Shown here one piece after another: positions 31,761 to 43,950 of a DNA stretch of 64,000 nt. This DNA comes from Odobenus rosmarus divergens. Lineage: Eukaryota > Chordata > Mammalia > Carnivora > Odobenidae. Location: assembly GCF_000321225.1 (NCBI RefSeq), contig NW_004450664.1, forward strand, positions 1,502,006-1,566,005. The letters run 5' to 3'. The position numbers and the translations under genes were made by a program. Numbering within the stretch: the stretch's first letter is position 1; every line of letters starts with the position of its first letter. Below the pieces are notes generated by a model that was given only the letters and a program-made list of their open reading frames with translations, had not been told where the DNA came from and ran no database searches.

Positions 31761-32719
31761 GTCTTTTGGTCTTCCCCTCCCCCATAGCCCTCTAGGCTCC
31801 TTTTAGGGCCCCTTCTTTGAATTGTGGTAATTTGTGTGCTTGTCTGACGTGATGGCACAGTAAGAATATGAGACCGGTTTCCAGAAGCCATTCAATATAA
31901 TCAGCTTTAGTTTTGTTTTTTTTTTTATAGTCACATCAACTGGCTTAGACATATGCCATTGGAAGAGAACTTGATGGGCATTACCAACATTTTTGCAGAC
32001 CAATAACGAACATTCCCAGTGACCCAGAACAAACTCTCAGTAACCCAGAAACCACTTTTCAGTGACTTTCAATAAGAAAAGCTCTACAAGTTGAAAGCAG
32101 AAAGCTTTTTTAATGACCATGGAATCACCTTTGGAAAAGTTGCCTTAGGGCCAATATAAGATGTAGACAGATTCTCAGTATTAAGGCTTTAATGACACAA
32201 TTAACACCACCCTCCTTGTTTCGTCTGATTCATTAGGCCCTTGGTTTCCATTAACTAAATCCAGTTCTTTTGTTTCTGGTTGAGGTAATAAATAGTGAAT
32301 GGCACCTTTCTCCATCCACCCATTTGATTAGCTTAAAATGACCTCATACTAGTTTTACATACTAGCATGACTCAGACTGATGTCATATAATCCCGCTAAA
32401 TGACTGTTGATTCCCCACGGCAATCAGCACCTTCCCAAAAGCTTCAACGAGAACATTCTTAAAAGCCTGCTGTTCCAACTCTTTTTTTTTGGATGTTGTA
32501 CAATAGGCTTTAGCCTCAAGTTCTTTGTCTCTGTTGACATATTAAGTCTTTAATTTATAGTGTCTTACATGCAAACAACTTGTTGAGAATGAGCCACCCC
32601 TACACTTCTAGTTTTAGTAAAAACTATGGTCTCATAAGAGTAAATGGAATAAAAAAAAAATCCAAGACCCAATTTACTCTGGTTAGGGAGTATAAGTCAG
32701 TGTTTCGGTTCATGAATTA
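31761..32719. other. intergenic AT-rich stretch of about 950 bases
   Basis: No gene or nameable repeat. Short direct phrase repeats (CAGTGACCCAGAAC, CAGTAACCCAGAAAC, CAGTGACTTTC) occur at 32017-32065. Confidence 0.4.
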
Positions 32720-32925
32720 TTAATAATAACACCTGCCATTTGTTATCACTCTTCTCGATTCATCAGAGCACTTTCACGTATATGATCTCACCTGACCCTC
32801 CAATAGCCCTTCCAAGCAGATAGGGAAGGCGTTATTAGTTTCCCTTGTTGGCAGCAAGGATGAGGGAGTTGATCTGGGTCAGTTAGCTAGTAAGTGGCAA
32901 AGAATTTCAGTCTTGCAGTCTGCGT
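32720..32925 (-). mobile_element. MIR relic
   Basis: AATAACACCTGCCATTTGTT, CAGAGCACTTTCACGTATAT and CAGTTAGCTAGTAAGTGGC fit the complement of a near full-length MIR. Confidence 0.75.
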
Positions 32926-33211
32926 AAGAAAGAAGTGGGTACTAAGAAGTCTTTCTAATTATCAGTAAGTAACACCTTAAAACTTTTTTCAGTGGACTGG
33001 TGACCTCAGGAAATAGAAGAGTTAAGAGGAGGACACATGAGGGCAGGAGAGAAAGGAAAGGGGGAGAAAAGTGTCTATTAATGGACGTCACATCTCAACT
33101 GTGCAAACCTGAAGAGAAATATGTTAGTTTTACAAAATTAATGGGCATGAGTAGTTTCAAATTCACACCCTCCTCTTATTACTGCCAACATCTAGATTTT
33201 TTTAGCTTTAT

Positions 33212-33534
33212 TTTTTTAAGATTTTTAAGTTTTTTTTTAAGATTTTATTTATTTATTTGACAGCGAGAGAGAGAGACAGCGAGAGAGGGAATACAAGCAG
33301 GGGGAGTGGGAGAGGGAGAAGCATGCTTCCTGCTGAGCAGGGAGCCTGATGCGGGGCTCGATGCCAGGACCCCAGGATCATGACCTGAGCCGAAGGCAGA
33401 CGCTAAACGACTGAGCCACCCAGGCGCCCAAGATTTTTAAGTTTTTAAGTAACTCTACTCCCAATGTGGGGCTCGAACTCATGACCCCAAGATCAAGCGT
33501 TGCGTGCTCTACCGACTGAGCCAGCCAGGTGTCC
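33212..33534 (-). mobile_element. Can-SINE, short form, interrupted
   Basis: Antisense short copy. Its tail lies at 33212-33233 and its body at 33430-33534 (GGGGCTCGAACTCATGACCC to GAGCCAGCCAGGTGTCCC). A long SINE sits between. Confidence 0.88.
33234..33429 (-). mobile_element. Can-SINE, long form, nested in a short SINE
   Basis: Antisense near-consensus copy. AAGATTTTTAAGTTTTT from the host tail is duplicated at about 33219-33235 and 33430-33446. Confidence 0.93.
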
Positions 33535-33986
33535 CTCAACTTCTGGATTTTTAATATTACCATAGAGAACAGCTAGAATTTAAATGGGGGGGGTTGTTTT
33601 AGAGGTTAAGAACTGTGGACTCCTGCATGCACATGGGGAAAGAGTATCTCTGTGCCACAGCCGGAGTCCAGCTGCCTTTAAGGGAGAAGACAGCCTGGGC
33701 TCTGTAAGGCCCGTCAGAGCACTCTGCACTGCTCCCAGCGGCTCCCGCCTCCTTCTCCAGGCTATCGACCTGCTCTCAGGCGGTGGGAACAGCCTTCCAC
33801 CCACATGCAGCTGCCCAGTCCTTTCTCTGACTTCACCCTGCCCATCCTGGCCCATTACACACTTGAACAGATCAATCGTATGTTTGACTCTCATGTAAAA
33901 ATTCTAAGGTTGATTTGGAAACCTAGCAAGAGCAACAGTTTGGTATTGGTGTTGACAATGAAGTGTTTTAAAATAATTTGGTACTG
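33535..33986. other. intergenic stretch, nothing recognised
   Basis: Frames of 104 codons exist on both strands over the same 33580-33898 interval, a sign of chance openness rather than coding. Confidence 0.4.
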
Positions 33987-34093
33987 AGGGTGCCTGACTG
34001 GCTCAGTTGGTAGAGCATGCAACTCTTGAGCTCAGCGTTGTGAGTTCAAGCCCAACATGGGGCATAGAGCCTACTTAAAAAAAAAAAAAAACT
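33987..34093 (+). mobile_element. Can-SINE, short form
   Basis: GGGTGCCTGACTGGCTCAG, GTAGAGCATGCAACTCTTG and TGTGAGTTCAAGCCC, ending in a 15-base A-run. Confidence 0.92.
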
Positions 34094-34114
34094 GTTCTGA
34101 GTATGCATCTTTTT

Positions 34115-34549
<435 letters not shown>

Positions 34550-34564
34550 AGTATGCATCTTTTT

Positions 34565-34920
34565 AAAAAATTTTTATTGTTATGTTAATCACCATACATT
34601 ACATCATTAGTTTTTGATGTAGTGTTCCATGATTCATTGTTTGTGCATAACACCCAGTGCTCCACCCAGAACGTGCCCTCCTTAATACCCATCACCAGGC
34701 TAACCCATCCCCCCACCCCCCTCCCCTCCAGAACCCTCAGTTTGTTTCTCAGAGTCCATCGTCTCTCAGGGTTCGTCTCCCCCTCCGATTTACCCCCCTT
34801 CATTCTTCCCATCCCTGCTATCTTCTTTTTTTTTTTCTTAACATATATTGCATTATTTGTTTCAGAGGTACAGATCTGTGATTCAACAGTCTTGCACAAT
34901 TCACAGCACTCCCCATCCTC
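34565..34920 (-). mobile_element. 5'-truncated L1, 3' UTR only
   Basis: Antisense carnivore L1 3' end: TTGATGTAGTGTTCCATGATTC, AACACCCAGTGCTCCACCC and CCCTCCAGAACCCTCAGTTTG, ending CACAATTCACAGCACTCCCC. CCTCAGTATGCATCTTT lies immediately left (ending at the COX6C copy) and right (34918-34933), so it used the same target as the pseudogene. Confidence 0.88.
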
Positions 34921-34933
34921 AGTATGCATCTTT

Positions 34934-35425
34934 ATGGGGATTTCTGAAGCAGCCTGGCTGGCTGGTGAATAAAGATCAGTTTTCAATGGTTTAATGAGCA
35001 TTTATTTTGTGGCACCAGTAGCAAAAGCTTAGATGTGGCAAGTGCATCACTGGTTTCTAAAGTGTGTTCATAATTGTTTCTAAGTTCATTGCATAACCGC
35101 TGAAATAGGCCCACATCATAGGTATTATTCTCTCTTTTTGGTGCATGAGGATGAAGGGACTTGGCTTTAGCCTCCATCTGCCAGTTAATGACCAAGATAT
35201 GCCAAGATGTGACCATTTTTATTGACTTCCACTGTCTGGGTGTTCATCTAGAAAGATGGTTTTGGTTTTGGTTTGTTAATAATGGACTCTTTATACCCAA
35301 GTAGGGTAGGGAGGAAGCTGCAGACTTGTTTAGAGTGAAAGATAAGACAAATTGCAACCAAACTGTAACCCAATTTGTAGGCCAATTTGTAGGGTAAATA
35401 TGAAATGCTAATAAAGAAATGATAA
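34934..35425. other. intergenic stretch, nothing recognised
   Basis: No gene. The stretch at 35100-35180 has a faint MIR-like look. Confidence 0.4.
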
Positions 35426-35757
35426 GGGGCACCTGGCTGGCTCATTTGGAGCATGTGACTCTTGATCTTGGGCTTGTGAGTTCAAGCCCCATGTTGGGTG
35501 TAGAGATTACCTAAAAATAAGATCTTTTTTTTTTTAAGATTTTATTTATTTACTTGAGAGAGAGAGAATGAGAGAGAGATATTGAGCACATGGGGGGGAG
35601 GGTCAGAGGGAGAAGCAGATTCCCTGCTGAGCAGGGATCCTGATGCGGGACTCGATCCAGGGACTCCAGGATCATGACCCAAGCCGAAGGCAGTCGCCCA
35701 ACCAACTGAGCCATCCAGGCGCCCTAAAAATAAAATCTTGAAAAAAAATTGAAAAAA
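35426..35757 (+). mobile_element. Can-SINE, short form, interrupted
   Basis: GGGGCACCTGGCTGGCTCAT to GTAGAGATTACCTAAAAATAAG, then a nested long SINE, then the resumed tail. Confidence 0.9.
35527..35724 (-). mobile_element. Can-SINE, long form, nested in a short SINE
   Basis: Antisense copy. TAAAAATAAGATCTT at 35512-35526 and TAAAAATAAAATCTT at 35725-35739 are the target duplication made in the host tail. Confidence 0.93.
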
Positions 35758-35839
35758 ATGGAAATGAGTAAGAGTACCTTAACGTGGCAACTAAGGATTG
35801 GAAATGTGTTGTTTAAATTTATCACTTCTTATTTACGCT

Positions 35840-36185
35840 TTCTTACTGGGATATGACATACATTCAGTATATGCAGTTTGGTGAATTTGTTCATTCATGT
35901 GTACAACGGCATGATCACCCTGCAGAACAAGATCTAGACTATTTCCAGCAGTTGAGAATGTTCTCTCATGTTCCTTCCCAGTTCATCTCCACCCTCCCCT
36001 AGCTGGAGCTAGGAGCTGTTCGGAATTCTATAACCATAACTTTGCCTAGTTTTAATCTTCATATAAATGGAACTGGACAGTTTGTACTTTTTTTGTTGGC
36101 TTCTTTTGCTCAGCATGTCTGTGAAATTCATCTATGTTGTGTGGTAATTAGTGAGTTGAATAAAATATTTGACAAGCATTCATTT
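35840..36185 (-). mobile_element. L1M 3' UTR, antisense
   Basis: TATGCAGTTTGGTGAATTTG, CCTGCAGAACAAGATCTAGA, CATATAAATGGAACTGGACAG and TTGGCTTCTTTTGCTCAGCA follow the well-known antisense L1M order. Confidence 0.78.
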
Positions 36186-36235
36186 TATAGTTACACATAA
36201 GTTGTGATTTTATCTTTTTGAAAATCATACTTTAG

Positions 36236-36430
36236 GGCACCTGGGTGGCTCAGTTGGTTGGGTGACTGCCTTGGGCTCAGGTCATGATCTCAGGGTCCTG
36301 GGATCAAGTCCCGTGTCAGGCTCCCTGCTCAGCGGGGAGTCTGCTTCTCCCTCTCTGCCCCTCCCCCACTCGTGCTCGTGCTCGCTCTCTCAGTCTCTCT
36401 CAAATAAATAAATACAATCTTAAAAAAAAA
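36236..36430 (+). mobile_element. Can-SINE, long form
   Basis: GGGCACCTGGGTGGCTCAG head. GAAAATCATACTTTAG before and GAAAATTGTGCTTTAG after form the target duplication. Confidence 0.93.
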
Positions 36431-36446
36431 GAAAATTGTGCTTTAG

Positions 36447-37003
36447 TCGAGCTACACGCCTGACTTTGGGTATCTGACTCTAATGGCAAGGTAGACAGTG
36501 ATAATTTCCCACAGAGAGAAGATTGAGTTTGTTGGCAAAGATAATAATTTATCTCTTTGTATGTGCTGGAACTGGAGGTGCCCTTGGGTCACCCAAACAG
36601 GAGGGGAAAGAAGTTGGGGAATGAGGCTGTGGCAATTTTGGGAACTCAGAGGCTCCAAACAAGTGACTGAGCATGGTGAGCCACACACGGAGGCAGGACG
36701 AAGCTACCACCAATTGGAAAATTTTCACACCCTGGAATGGAGTGCTCCTTAAGCTTCATACAACTGAGATGGAGAGTCTTCCAAGTAATTTTAAAGTCAA
36801 CTTAAACAGCAGACTAGTTACTTTCCACCTCAGATATTTGGGGAGTTGCACTTGACAAATTAATATAACCCTCTGCAGCAACTGTGTAATAATCAGACTA
36901 AACATAAGGAGACCAGCTTTTTCTTGTCATCAGAATAAATAATAAAAAAATAATCTGCAGGTATTATTTGTCACGGGGGAGGAGACTATTTAAAAAATTA
37001 TCT
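36447..37003. other. intergenic stretch, nothing recognised
   Basis: No gene or nameable repeat. Confidence 0.4.
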
Positions 37004-37209
37004 GGGGCACTTGGGTGGCTCAGTCGATTGAGTGTCTGACTCGTGGTTCCGGCTCCGGTCGTGAGATCAGCTCCGCATCGGGGATCTGCACTCAGAGGAG
37101 AGTCTGCCTGAGACCCTCCTTCTCCCTCTCCCTCTGCCCCTCCTCCACTGATGTGCGCACGCTTGTGCTCTCTCTCTCTCTCAAATTGAATCTTTTAAAA
37201 AAATAAAAA
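37004..37209 (+). mobile_element. Can-SINE, long form, older and diverged
   Basis: GGGGCACTTGGGTGGCTCAG, GTGTCTGACTCGTGGTTCCGG, and an AAATTGAATCTTTTAAAA tail. Confidence 0.88.
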
Positions 37210-38005
37210 ATCACCCAAAACTTGAAAATAGCGTCCAAAGGTGAGTGGCATGTCCTTTCAAAGGCACAAAGAGGTGAAAGTCCACCCGGGGTTTATCGGG
37301 GGCAATGCACTCTGGCTCAGGCTTCACTACTGAGTACACTCAAGGGTAAGGCTCTAGAATAAATGCCTGGCACTTTGCAGGAATATATGCACTATAAATT
37401 TTTCTTCAGTTATAAGGGTTTTTTTCCCCACTCATTAAATTTTCTAAACACTATTTAAAGCATTTTTTCCCCCACAAAAAGCTGTTGTAAATTGAGGGTG
37501 TGCCTTGTGATTAAGGAAATATTGTACTATTTCGGTTGAATTTTACTTATATCCTTGTAAGTAATCATATTAGCTAATTCAATGTTCTAATTTTCCATTT
37601 ATCCATCTAAGACACTGACCGACAATAGAATGATATCAGCGGCTGACAGCAATCAATCAATCAATTATAAAGCACAATTATGAGAACAAGGCTTGTCAGT
37701 GGGTTTTAATTTTCTTCTCCAATGGAGTGACTGTTTTGATTGCTAGATATCATGAAGCAAAAGATATGCAATATTTGGTTTTGATGGAGCATTGAAGTTT
37801 CATATTTTGAATAACACAGTAGTAGCTATAAATTAAAAACTATGTATTAAATGCCTTGAGTACACGCTATTGTTCTAGATATGGCATCATAAAGTAAGAA
37901 GAGTAAATGGTCCCTTGCTAGTTACATGTCTTAATTTTGAGGCTAATTCAGGCTTCTTGCTTCTCTTAAGAGCCAGTGGGATGAGAATTTAAAGACATTA
38001 GGACT
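37210..38005. other. intergenic AT-rich stretch of about 800 bases
   Basis: No gene or nameable repeat. (AATC)4 occurs near 37651-37667. Confidence 0.4.
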
Positions 38006-38006
38006 G

Positions 38007-38205
38007 GGACGCCTGGGTGGCTCAGTCGGTTAAGCATCTGCCTTCAGCTCGGGTCATGATCCCAGAGTCCTGCAATCAAGTCCCGCGTCCGGCTCCCTGC
38101 CCAGCAGAGCACCTGCTTCTCCCTCTGCCTGCCACTCCCCGTGCTTGTGTGTGCTCTCTCTCTGACAAATAAATAAATAAATCTTAAAAAAAACCAAACC
38201 CCAAA
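38007..38205 (+). mobile_element. Can-SINE, long form
   Basis: GGGACGCCTGGGTGGCTCAG head. CATTAGGACT before and CATTAGAACT after suggest the target duplication, with an added AAACCAAACCCC tail. Confidence 0.92.
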
Positions 38206-38219
38206 CCATTAGAACTTCC

Positions 38220-38788
38220 ACTTGAATGTGAGCTGAGAATAGACAATAAAAGTACCTGAAAATAAACCTTGCTGCTTTTTAATATTTCTGAGAACAGGCA
38301 GTTTTAATAAATGGTCAGTTAAAAGACATGTTTCTCCCCCATTTCATGTTGATAATGGAAAGCAAGCTGTAAGGTTATACACGTGAACATATTCTGAGTA
38401 GAAGGGAATATTTGAGCAAAGCCCCGCAATTCCTTGTTTACTATTTACAGGCAGTAACGAAATCGGAAACTATGGGAAGGTTTCCTTCGGGAGAAGGGAA
38501 TAGGACACTTCTTGCATATCTTTGTCCACATTTTCTCCAGACTTTTTCGTTCTATCAGAGTGAGATGCCCGCCCTTGCTATTGACATGTTGAGGGTCTGG
38601 TGGCAGCTCTGGATTAACTCCATGTGGGAACTTGTGGGATGTAAGATCCTGAAGGACATCAGTTATTAGGAATCCAAAGTGGGAAGAGTTGGTGCCAATA
38701 GACAAATGCAGCACCTGGATTTAGAAAATGAGGAGAAAGTACAAGTACAGATTCCAGTCCGGTCCACTCAATTCCAATTCCTAAAAAA
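38220..38788. other. intergenic stretch, nothing recognised
   Basis: Overlapping frames of 85-89 codons on opposite strands (38412-38714) cancel as evidence; no known protein. Confidence 0.4.
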
Positions 38789-38802
38789 TTCAGAAAGTCA
38801 GT

Positions 38803-38964
38803 GGGCGCCTGGGTGACTCAGTCGTTGGGCATCTGCCTCCATTCGGCTCAGGTCATGGTCCCCTGGTCCTGGGATGGGGCCCCACATCGGGCTCCCTGCT
38901 CGGCGGGGGGCCTGCTTCTCCCTCTCCCGCTCCCCCTGCTTGTGTTCCCTCTCTCTGTGTCAAA

Positions 38965-38995
<31 letters not shown>

Positions 38996-39007
38996 AATCA
39001 TTAAAAA
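38803..39007 (+). mobile_element. Can-SINE, long form, expanded AAAT tail
   Basis: GGGCGCCTGGGTGACTCAG head, and a tail with an (AAAT)8-type expansion at 38962-38997. AAAATTCAGA flanks both sides. Confidence 0.93.
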
Positions 39008-39029
39008 AATTCAGAGAGCCACTTGCAAA

Positions 39030-39765
39030 AATCTCAAATGTTGAGAAACAACAGGTGTCGGTGAAGATGCAGAGAAAGGGGAACCCTTTTGCACTGTTAC
39101 TGGGAATACAAACTGTTATAGGCACTCTGGAAAACGGTATGGAAGTTTCTCAAAAAGTTAAAAATTGAGCTACCCTACGACCCAGCAATTGCACTGCTAG
39201 GTATTTATCCAAAGGATACAAAATGCTGATTTAAAGGGCCACATGCACCCTAATGTTTATAGCAGCATTATCAACAATAGCTAAATTATGGAAAGAGCCC
39301 AAGTGTCCATCAAGAGATGAATGGATAAAGAAGATGTGGCATATATATACAATGGAATAGTACTCAGTGATCAAAAGGAATGAAATCTTGCCATTTGCAA
39401 CGACGTGATGGAACTAGAGGGTATTATATTAAGCGAAATAAGTCATCCTTATAAGGATCTTCCTCATATGTAGAATTTAAGAAACAAAACAGATGAACAT
39501 AGGGGAAGGAAAGGAAAAATAAGATAAAAACTGAGAGGGAGGCAAACCATAAGAGACCCTGAACTACAGAGAACAAACTGAGGGTTGCTGGAGGGAGGTG
39601 GGTGGGGGGATGTGTTAAGTGGGTGATGGGCATTAAGGAGGGCACATGATGTGATGAGCACTGGGTGTTATGTATATTTAAGTGATGAATCATTAAATTC
39701 TACTCCAGAAACTAATACTACACTATATGTTAACTAACTTGAATTTAAATTAAAAAAAATTTTTT
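39030..39765 (+). mobile_element. 5'-truncated L1, sense
   Basis: ORF2 end through 3' UTR: GACCCAGCAATTGCACTGCT, AGATGAATGGATAAAGAAGA, GATGTGATGAGCACTGGGTG and ACACTATATGTTAACTAACT. Frames are broken. Same 3' UTR family as the L1s at 34565 and 62136. Confidence 0.88.
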
Positions 39766-40450
39766 TGAACTTGAACTACATATTTTTGTGTGTATGTATG
39801 CCCTATATTTATACACATATATTGTTGCATGTATATGCTACTGTGTTAATATTATTGTAAAACATACACGAAAAACAAAAATATGAAAGAATGAAATAAT
39901 ATTTTTAAATAATTCTCATTTAATTTCATCCAGTAATGGAACAAAAAGCATTTTACTTTGTGATCGATTATGCTTCACTATTTCACAAGATCTTTATTTA
40001 ACACTATGATAATTATTCAAAGTCTGGTATCAAATTTGGTTTCCTTCTGTGCTTGTTTTCATTACTGAAACTTGCCTGCATTGCTGAAAAAGATATTTTT
40101 TACAGAAATGGAGAAATGAATGGCTTGTCTTTAAATGCAAAGATTCTTTGAAGTACTCCGCAATGAAAATAACCCCTGGACCTATGTGCCGTTCAAAATA
40201 TTTTCAGGGTCGTTCTGCATCTCATTACAAACTTCTGTGAGGATCACACAATTTAAGAGAGTGTCATCCATCATGCGCACGCACATTAACGGGGGGGCTT
40301 CACAGGGGCCACTGTCAGCCCTGTGAGTGCCCACTCTTCTTTGCTTTCCATTAGGGACACATGGCCAGCTAAGGCACTGACCCGTGTCCACGAAGCTATT
40401 AGATATTAGCAAAATTGTGTTTTGTTTCTGTTTATATAAAAAAATAGGTA
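39766..40450. other. intergenic AT-rich stretch, nothing recognised
   Basis: No gene or nameable repeat. Confidence 0.4.
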
Positions 40451-40465
40451 CAATCAGAATTCTTT

Positions 40466-40684
40466 TTTTTATATGTATTACCTAAGTAGCTGTCTTTTAT
40501 TTATTTATTTATTTGACAGAGAGAGAGAGACAGTGAAAACAGGAACACAAGCAGGGGGAGTGGGAGAGGGAGAAGCAGGCTTCCCGCAGAGCAGGGAGCC
40601 CGATGTGGGGCTCGGTCCCAGGACCCTGGGATCATGACCCAAGCCGAAGGCAGATGCCTAACAACTGAGCCACCCAAGCGCCCT
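40466..40684 (-). mobile_element. Can-SINE carrying extra 3' sequence
   Basis: Antisense copy flanked by a perfect 15-base duplication CAATCAGAATTCTTT (40451-40465 and 40685-40699). Between the SINE tail (TTTATTTATTTATTTATTTG) and the terminal T-run lie 24 extra bases at 40471-40494 (ATATGTATTACCTAAGTAGC, then TGTC). They are inside the duplication, so they arrived with the insertion. This looks like read-through transcription past the source SINE. Confidence 0.88.
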
Positions 40685-40699
40685 CAATCAGAATTCTTT

Positions 40700-41119
40700 A
40701 TATTTCCCTGCAACCTCACAGATTGACTGACATATACCCTAGTTTGGAGACCGATGCTCCGGGAAAAGGGAGGTGTCAAGCACTCAACAGGTTGTAAAGG
40801 ATCCGTCACCAAGCCTCAGGCTTGTAACCTAGCATGATGGTGGTAAGGGTCACGCTGAGAGGGGGCCGCTCGGCAGGCTGCCAAGCCCCAAGCCGTAACT
40901 GCAGTATACCAGGTCCCATGAGTGAGGGCAAGTGAACGAATTCCTCGCCCACCCACTAGGGATGAATGGAACCATCCCCAAGAGTTTTTAGTTTTCTTTT
41001 CTCATGAACTCAGGGATTAGGCAGGACCAGACTTAATGGCTATAGATGTTCAATTCTGCGCTTGGACAGAGCTGTGGAGGAGCAGGGACTTGAAATAGTA
41101 AGTCACTGAGAAAATAATT
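40700..41119. other. intergenic stretch, nothing recognised
   Basis: No gene or nameable repeat. Confidence 0.4.
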
Positions 41120-41235
41120 CTGAATGTCCTTTATCAGTTTCAAAATATGGGACCTTCAGCAAAGCACATAGCCTCCCTAAGTCTCAGCTTCCTTGTTTGT
41201 AAAGTGAAGGGGTTAGAAGAGGTGATCCTTCTCAA
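41120..41235 (+). mobile_element. MIR relic
   Basis: GGACCTTCAGCAAAGCACAT, CCTAAGTCTCAGCTTCCTTG and TTTGTAAAGTGAAGGGG are the MIR core in sense, followed by a 17-base A-run. Confidence 0.75.
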
Positions 41236-41250
41236 AAAAAAAAAAAAAAA

Positions 41251-42872
41251 TTGTTCGCTATTTTTATTATTAGACCACTCCCAACTTACACATGGCTTGA
41301 GCTCCAAAAGCTCATTTTACTTTCAGTTGTTTGAACTCCGAATGTATTTGCCTACGTAAAGAATATCAGGCATTTGATTTGATTCCCCATAAATACTACC
41401 TAGTGTTGCTGATGGAGCAGGAGCCTGGATGTGCATCCCAGAAGCGGGGCTCTGCAGCGTGGGAAGGGCGCAGGGCCCATCTACCGCACCCCAGGGCTGT
41501 TCTCAGGGCGCTGAGTGCAAGAGCCCGCAAGCTGCCTTCAGCCCCCATTCTACGGCAGGTTTTCTGCTTCACTCTGATTCTCTTCCTGCAGCGGTGATGA
41601 AATATTCAGCGCCTCTGGCAGTTGTCCAGGCCTTAAAAAAATAAACAGCGTATTCTCCCTGACACCTTTGCCCTGTGCACCCTGCATCCAATATCCCATT
41701 TCCTCAGTAGCTGGCTCAGGAAAGCAACCACTAATTTATGATGATATGTGAATTCCCCGAATCCCCTTCACCTTCCCAAAGTTGCTTCCATTTTTAAAGA
41801 AATGGAATCTAGAATTTCAGGCGGTGACACAGAGCGCGAGCCCAGGATCTGTAGCCCTGGGATGTTAAGAATGCCCTTCCTACAACGTTGTTTTGGGGCT
41901 CCTTTAACAGGATTAACTGCCCCCTCCTCTGTTTTCTTATAAAACACCTTTGCCTGCAGGACATGGAAGCAGACCAGCTGGTCCCTGGGGATCCTCTCCC
42001 TTAAGCTGTCCTCGCTGTCCTCATCACCTCTTCCCTTCTCCCATTCCTTAAAGCAGTTTCTCCAAGAGCCCCAGCAGTTTTTCAGCATGCTGCAAGGTGG
42101 AGGGGCTCTGGCAGACACTGGGACCTCAGATGGGGTACGTGCTTGGTCAGTGACTAAGCCAAGGATTGTCCACTATCTGTGGGACACAAGGAGTATGTCC
42201 AAGCCAGGGACAGAATGTGTGGGTTATGGATAACCGATGACTAAGGTACTCGTATTGTCCAAACCAAAAATTGGGACACACAATCTGACCAATACAAATA
42301 AATTTATGGGGACAGTGGGGCTGAATCATTGAAACTGGGATGCAGGCCAGAGATAGGGCGGCTGAAAGAGCTAGCCGGTGGCTGGCAAGGGGCGGGCGGC
42401 AGGGCAGCAGGCAGGACTGACATGTCTCTATCCCCGGGTCATAGGCAGAGACAGGGATGCACGACCCAGCCACGCCCTGTGCCCCTTCCAAACATAACAG
42501 AGAATTAGTTACATCCTTTCTATGGTACTGGAGCCATGAACGGTGCCCTGTCCTCTCTGCTTAGCTCCTGGTCAACCTTTCCAACGGCTTAAGTATCTTT
42601 CCCTGGATATCCCAGAAGTGCCTCAAAATGATTCTGCTGGTCCTTCCTCAGGCTGAGGTCATGGCTTCGCCACGCACAGAGCCATCTGAGCTAAAAATAG
42701 CAATTATTTCATCTTCTTCTTCCTCGCTTTTTTTTTTAAACCCAACTGGTCCCCAAGACCTTTTGTTTCTACCATGAAAATGTCTTGTTTATCCCGAGCG
42801 CCATAAGGATCCCCTATTGAGACCACCTCCATAGTTTCCTAAATAATTTCTTCCCTTCCCCACCTCCTCCAG
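41251..42872. other. intergenic stretch of 1.6 kb, SINE-free
   Basis: No gene or nameable repeat. A 116-codon minus-strand frame (41768-42118) and a 114-codon one (42147-42491) have no similarity that I recognise. Confidence 0.4.
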
Positions 42873-42922
42873 GTGCGTGCGCGCGTGCGCACACACACAC
42901 ACACATACACACACACACACAC
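42873..42922. repeat. 50-base alternating purine-pyrimidine tract
   Basis: GTGCGTGCGCGCGTGCGC followed by a (CA)n run with a single CATA step. Every step alternates purine and pyrimidine, a sequence type known to favour Z-DNA. Confidence 0.95.
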
Positions 42923-43414
42923 CCCTCCCTCCTACAACACTTTTGGGTATTTATTGTCGAGAATAATGTACACATGTCATAGAATAGCATTGAAGACGTT
43001 TCCCAACTTGGTTTCAAACCTTTCTTTCCAACTTCATCTCAATCAGTTCATCCTGTGCTAGCTCGCACGGGGCAACTAGCCATTCCCTGAAATCCTCTGT
43101 ACTTCTGCAAATGCTGTTCTTTTCCTGCTTTTCATTATTTTATTTTCAATGGAGCTTGTCCTAGTTCTCCTAATCAGAATTATTTGTTCTCTCCTTGGTG
43201 CTCCCTAAAATGTCCCCACTCCGTCCTAGCCATGTTCACAGACCGACTTGTAGGCGCCCCCTTCTCTACGCACCATTGCTGGTGTTCATCTTTAGACCCC
43301 AATCCCTTAGCCAGCATCTAAAAGGGACTTAATAATTGTGTATGAAATGTGTTGAAAATCTTTTCTTTTGGCAGAGGGCAACTGCATCTTGGGGACATCT
43401 TCTTTCATATCTCT
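42923..43414. other. intergenic stretch, nothing recognised
   Basis: No gene or nameable repeat. Confidence 0.4.
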
Positions 43415-43950
43415 GAAGTTTGGACCAGAATATGACACCCCAAAAGATGCCACTTTGGCACATGATTATTTTGGGCTGAAGGCAATTAAGCAACAGCAGA
43501 TGCAGGAGGAACTCTCTGCCTTCTCCCTTTCTGCCTGAAACCAGGACGTAAATTTCCTTTTGTGCAGGAGCCGCCCCCTTCCTGAGCCAGGGGGAAGGGA
43601 ACAGCCCGATCCCAGGAGATAGAAAGTCAGCATGGAGATGGGTCTGCATAAACAAACCTTACAAATAACCCTTGTTTTCCATTAATTTCCCCCATATATT
43701 TACCTTCCTATAATGTACTGCCCCTAGAGGCCCACACCTCTTTTATTTGTCTTGTCACTTTCCCCCATGTATTGCCCTCTGTTAACGTGGTATCTAAGCT
43801 CCCAGGTCTCACTGCTTTTTAGGGTTTTCACTTTTTGAGGGGGAGGCTCCCTGTGTGTATATGAAACAGACCTTTCTCCTGTTAATTCACATGTCTCAGT
43901 CACTAACCTAAGAGGGTGGAGGAACCGTTTTTTTCCCCTCCCCTACACTT
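43415..43950 (+). mobile_element. probable endogenous retrovirus LTR, solo
   Basis: TGACACCCCAAAAGATGCCAC, GCTGAAGGCAATTAAGCAAC, AGGCTCCCTGTGTGTATATG, CTTTCTCCTGTTAATTC and AACCTAAGAGGGTGGAGGAAC match a mammalian LTR pattern I recall without being able to name the family. No gag, pol or env sequence adjoins it. Edges are uncertain. Confidence 0.6.

Noticed and set aside
33580..33898. Paired 104-codon frames on opposite strands
   Set aside because: Openness on both strands over the same bases, with no known match, points to chance.
43415..43950. Possible intact endogenous retrovirus
   Set aside because: Only an LTR-like segment is seen, with no gag, pol or env similarity on either side, so at most a solo LTR is supported.
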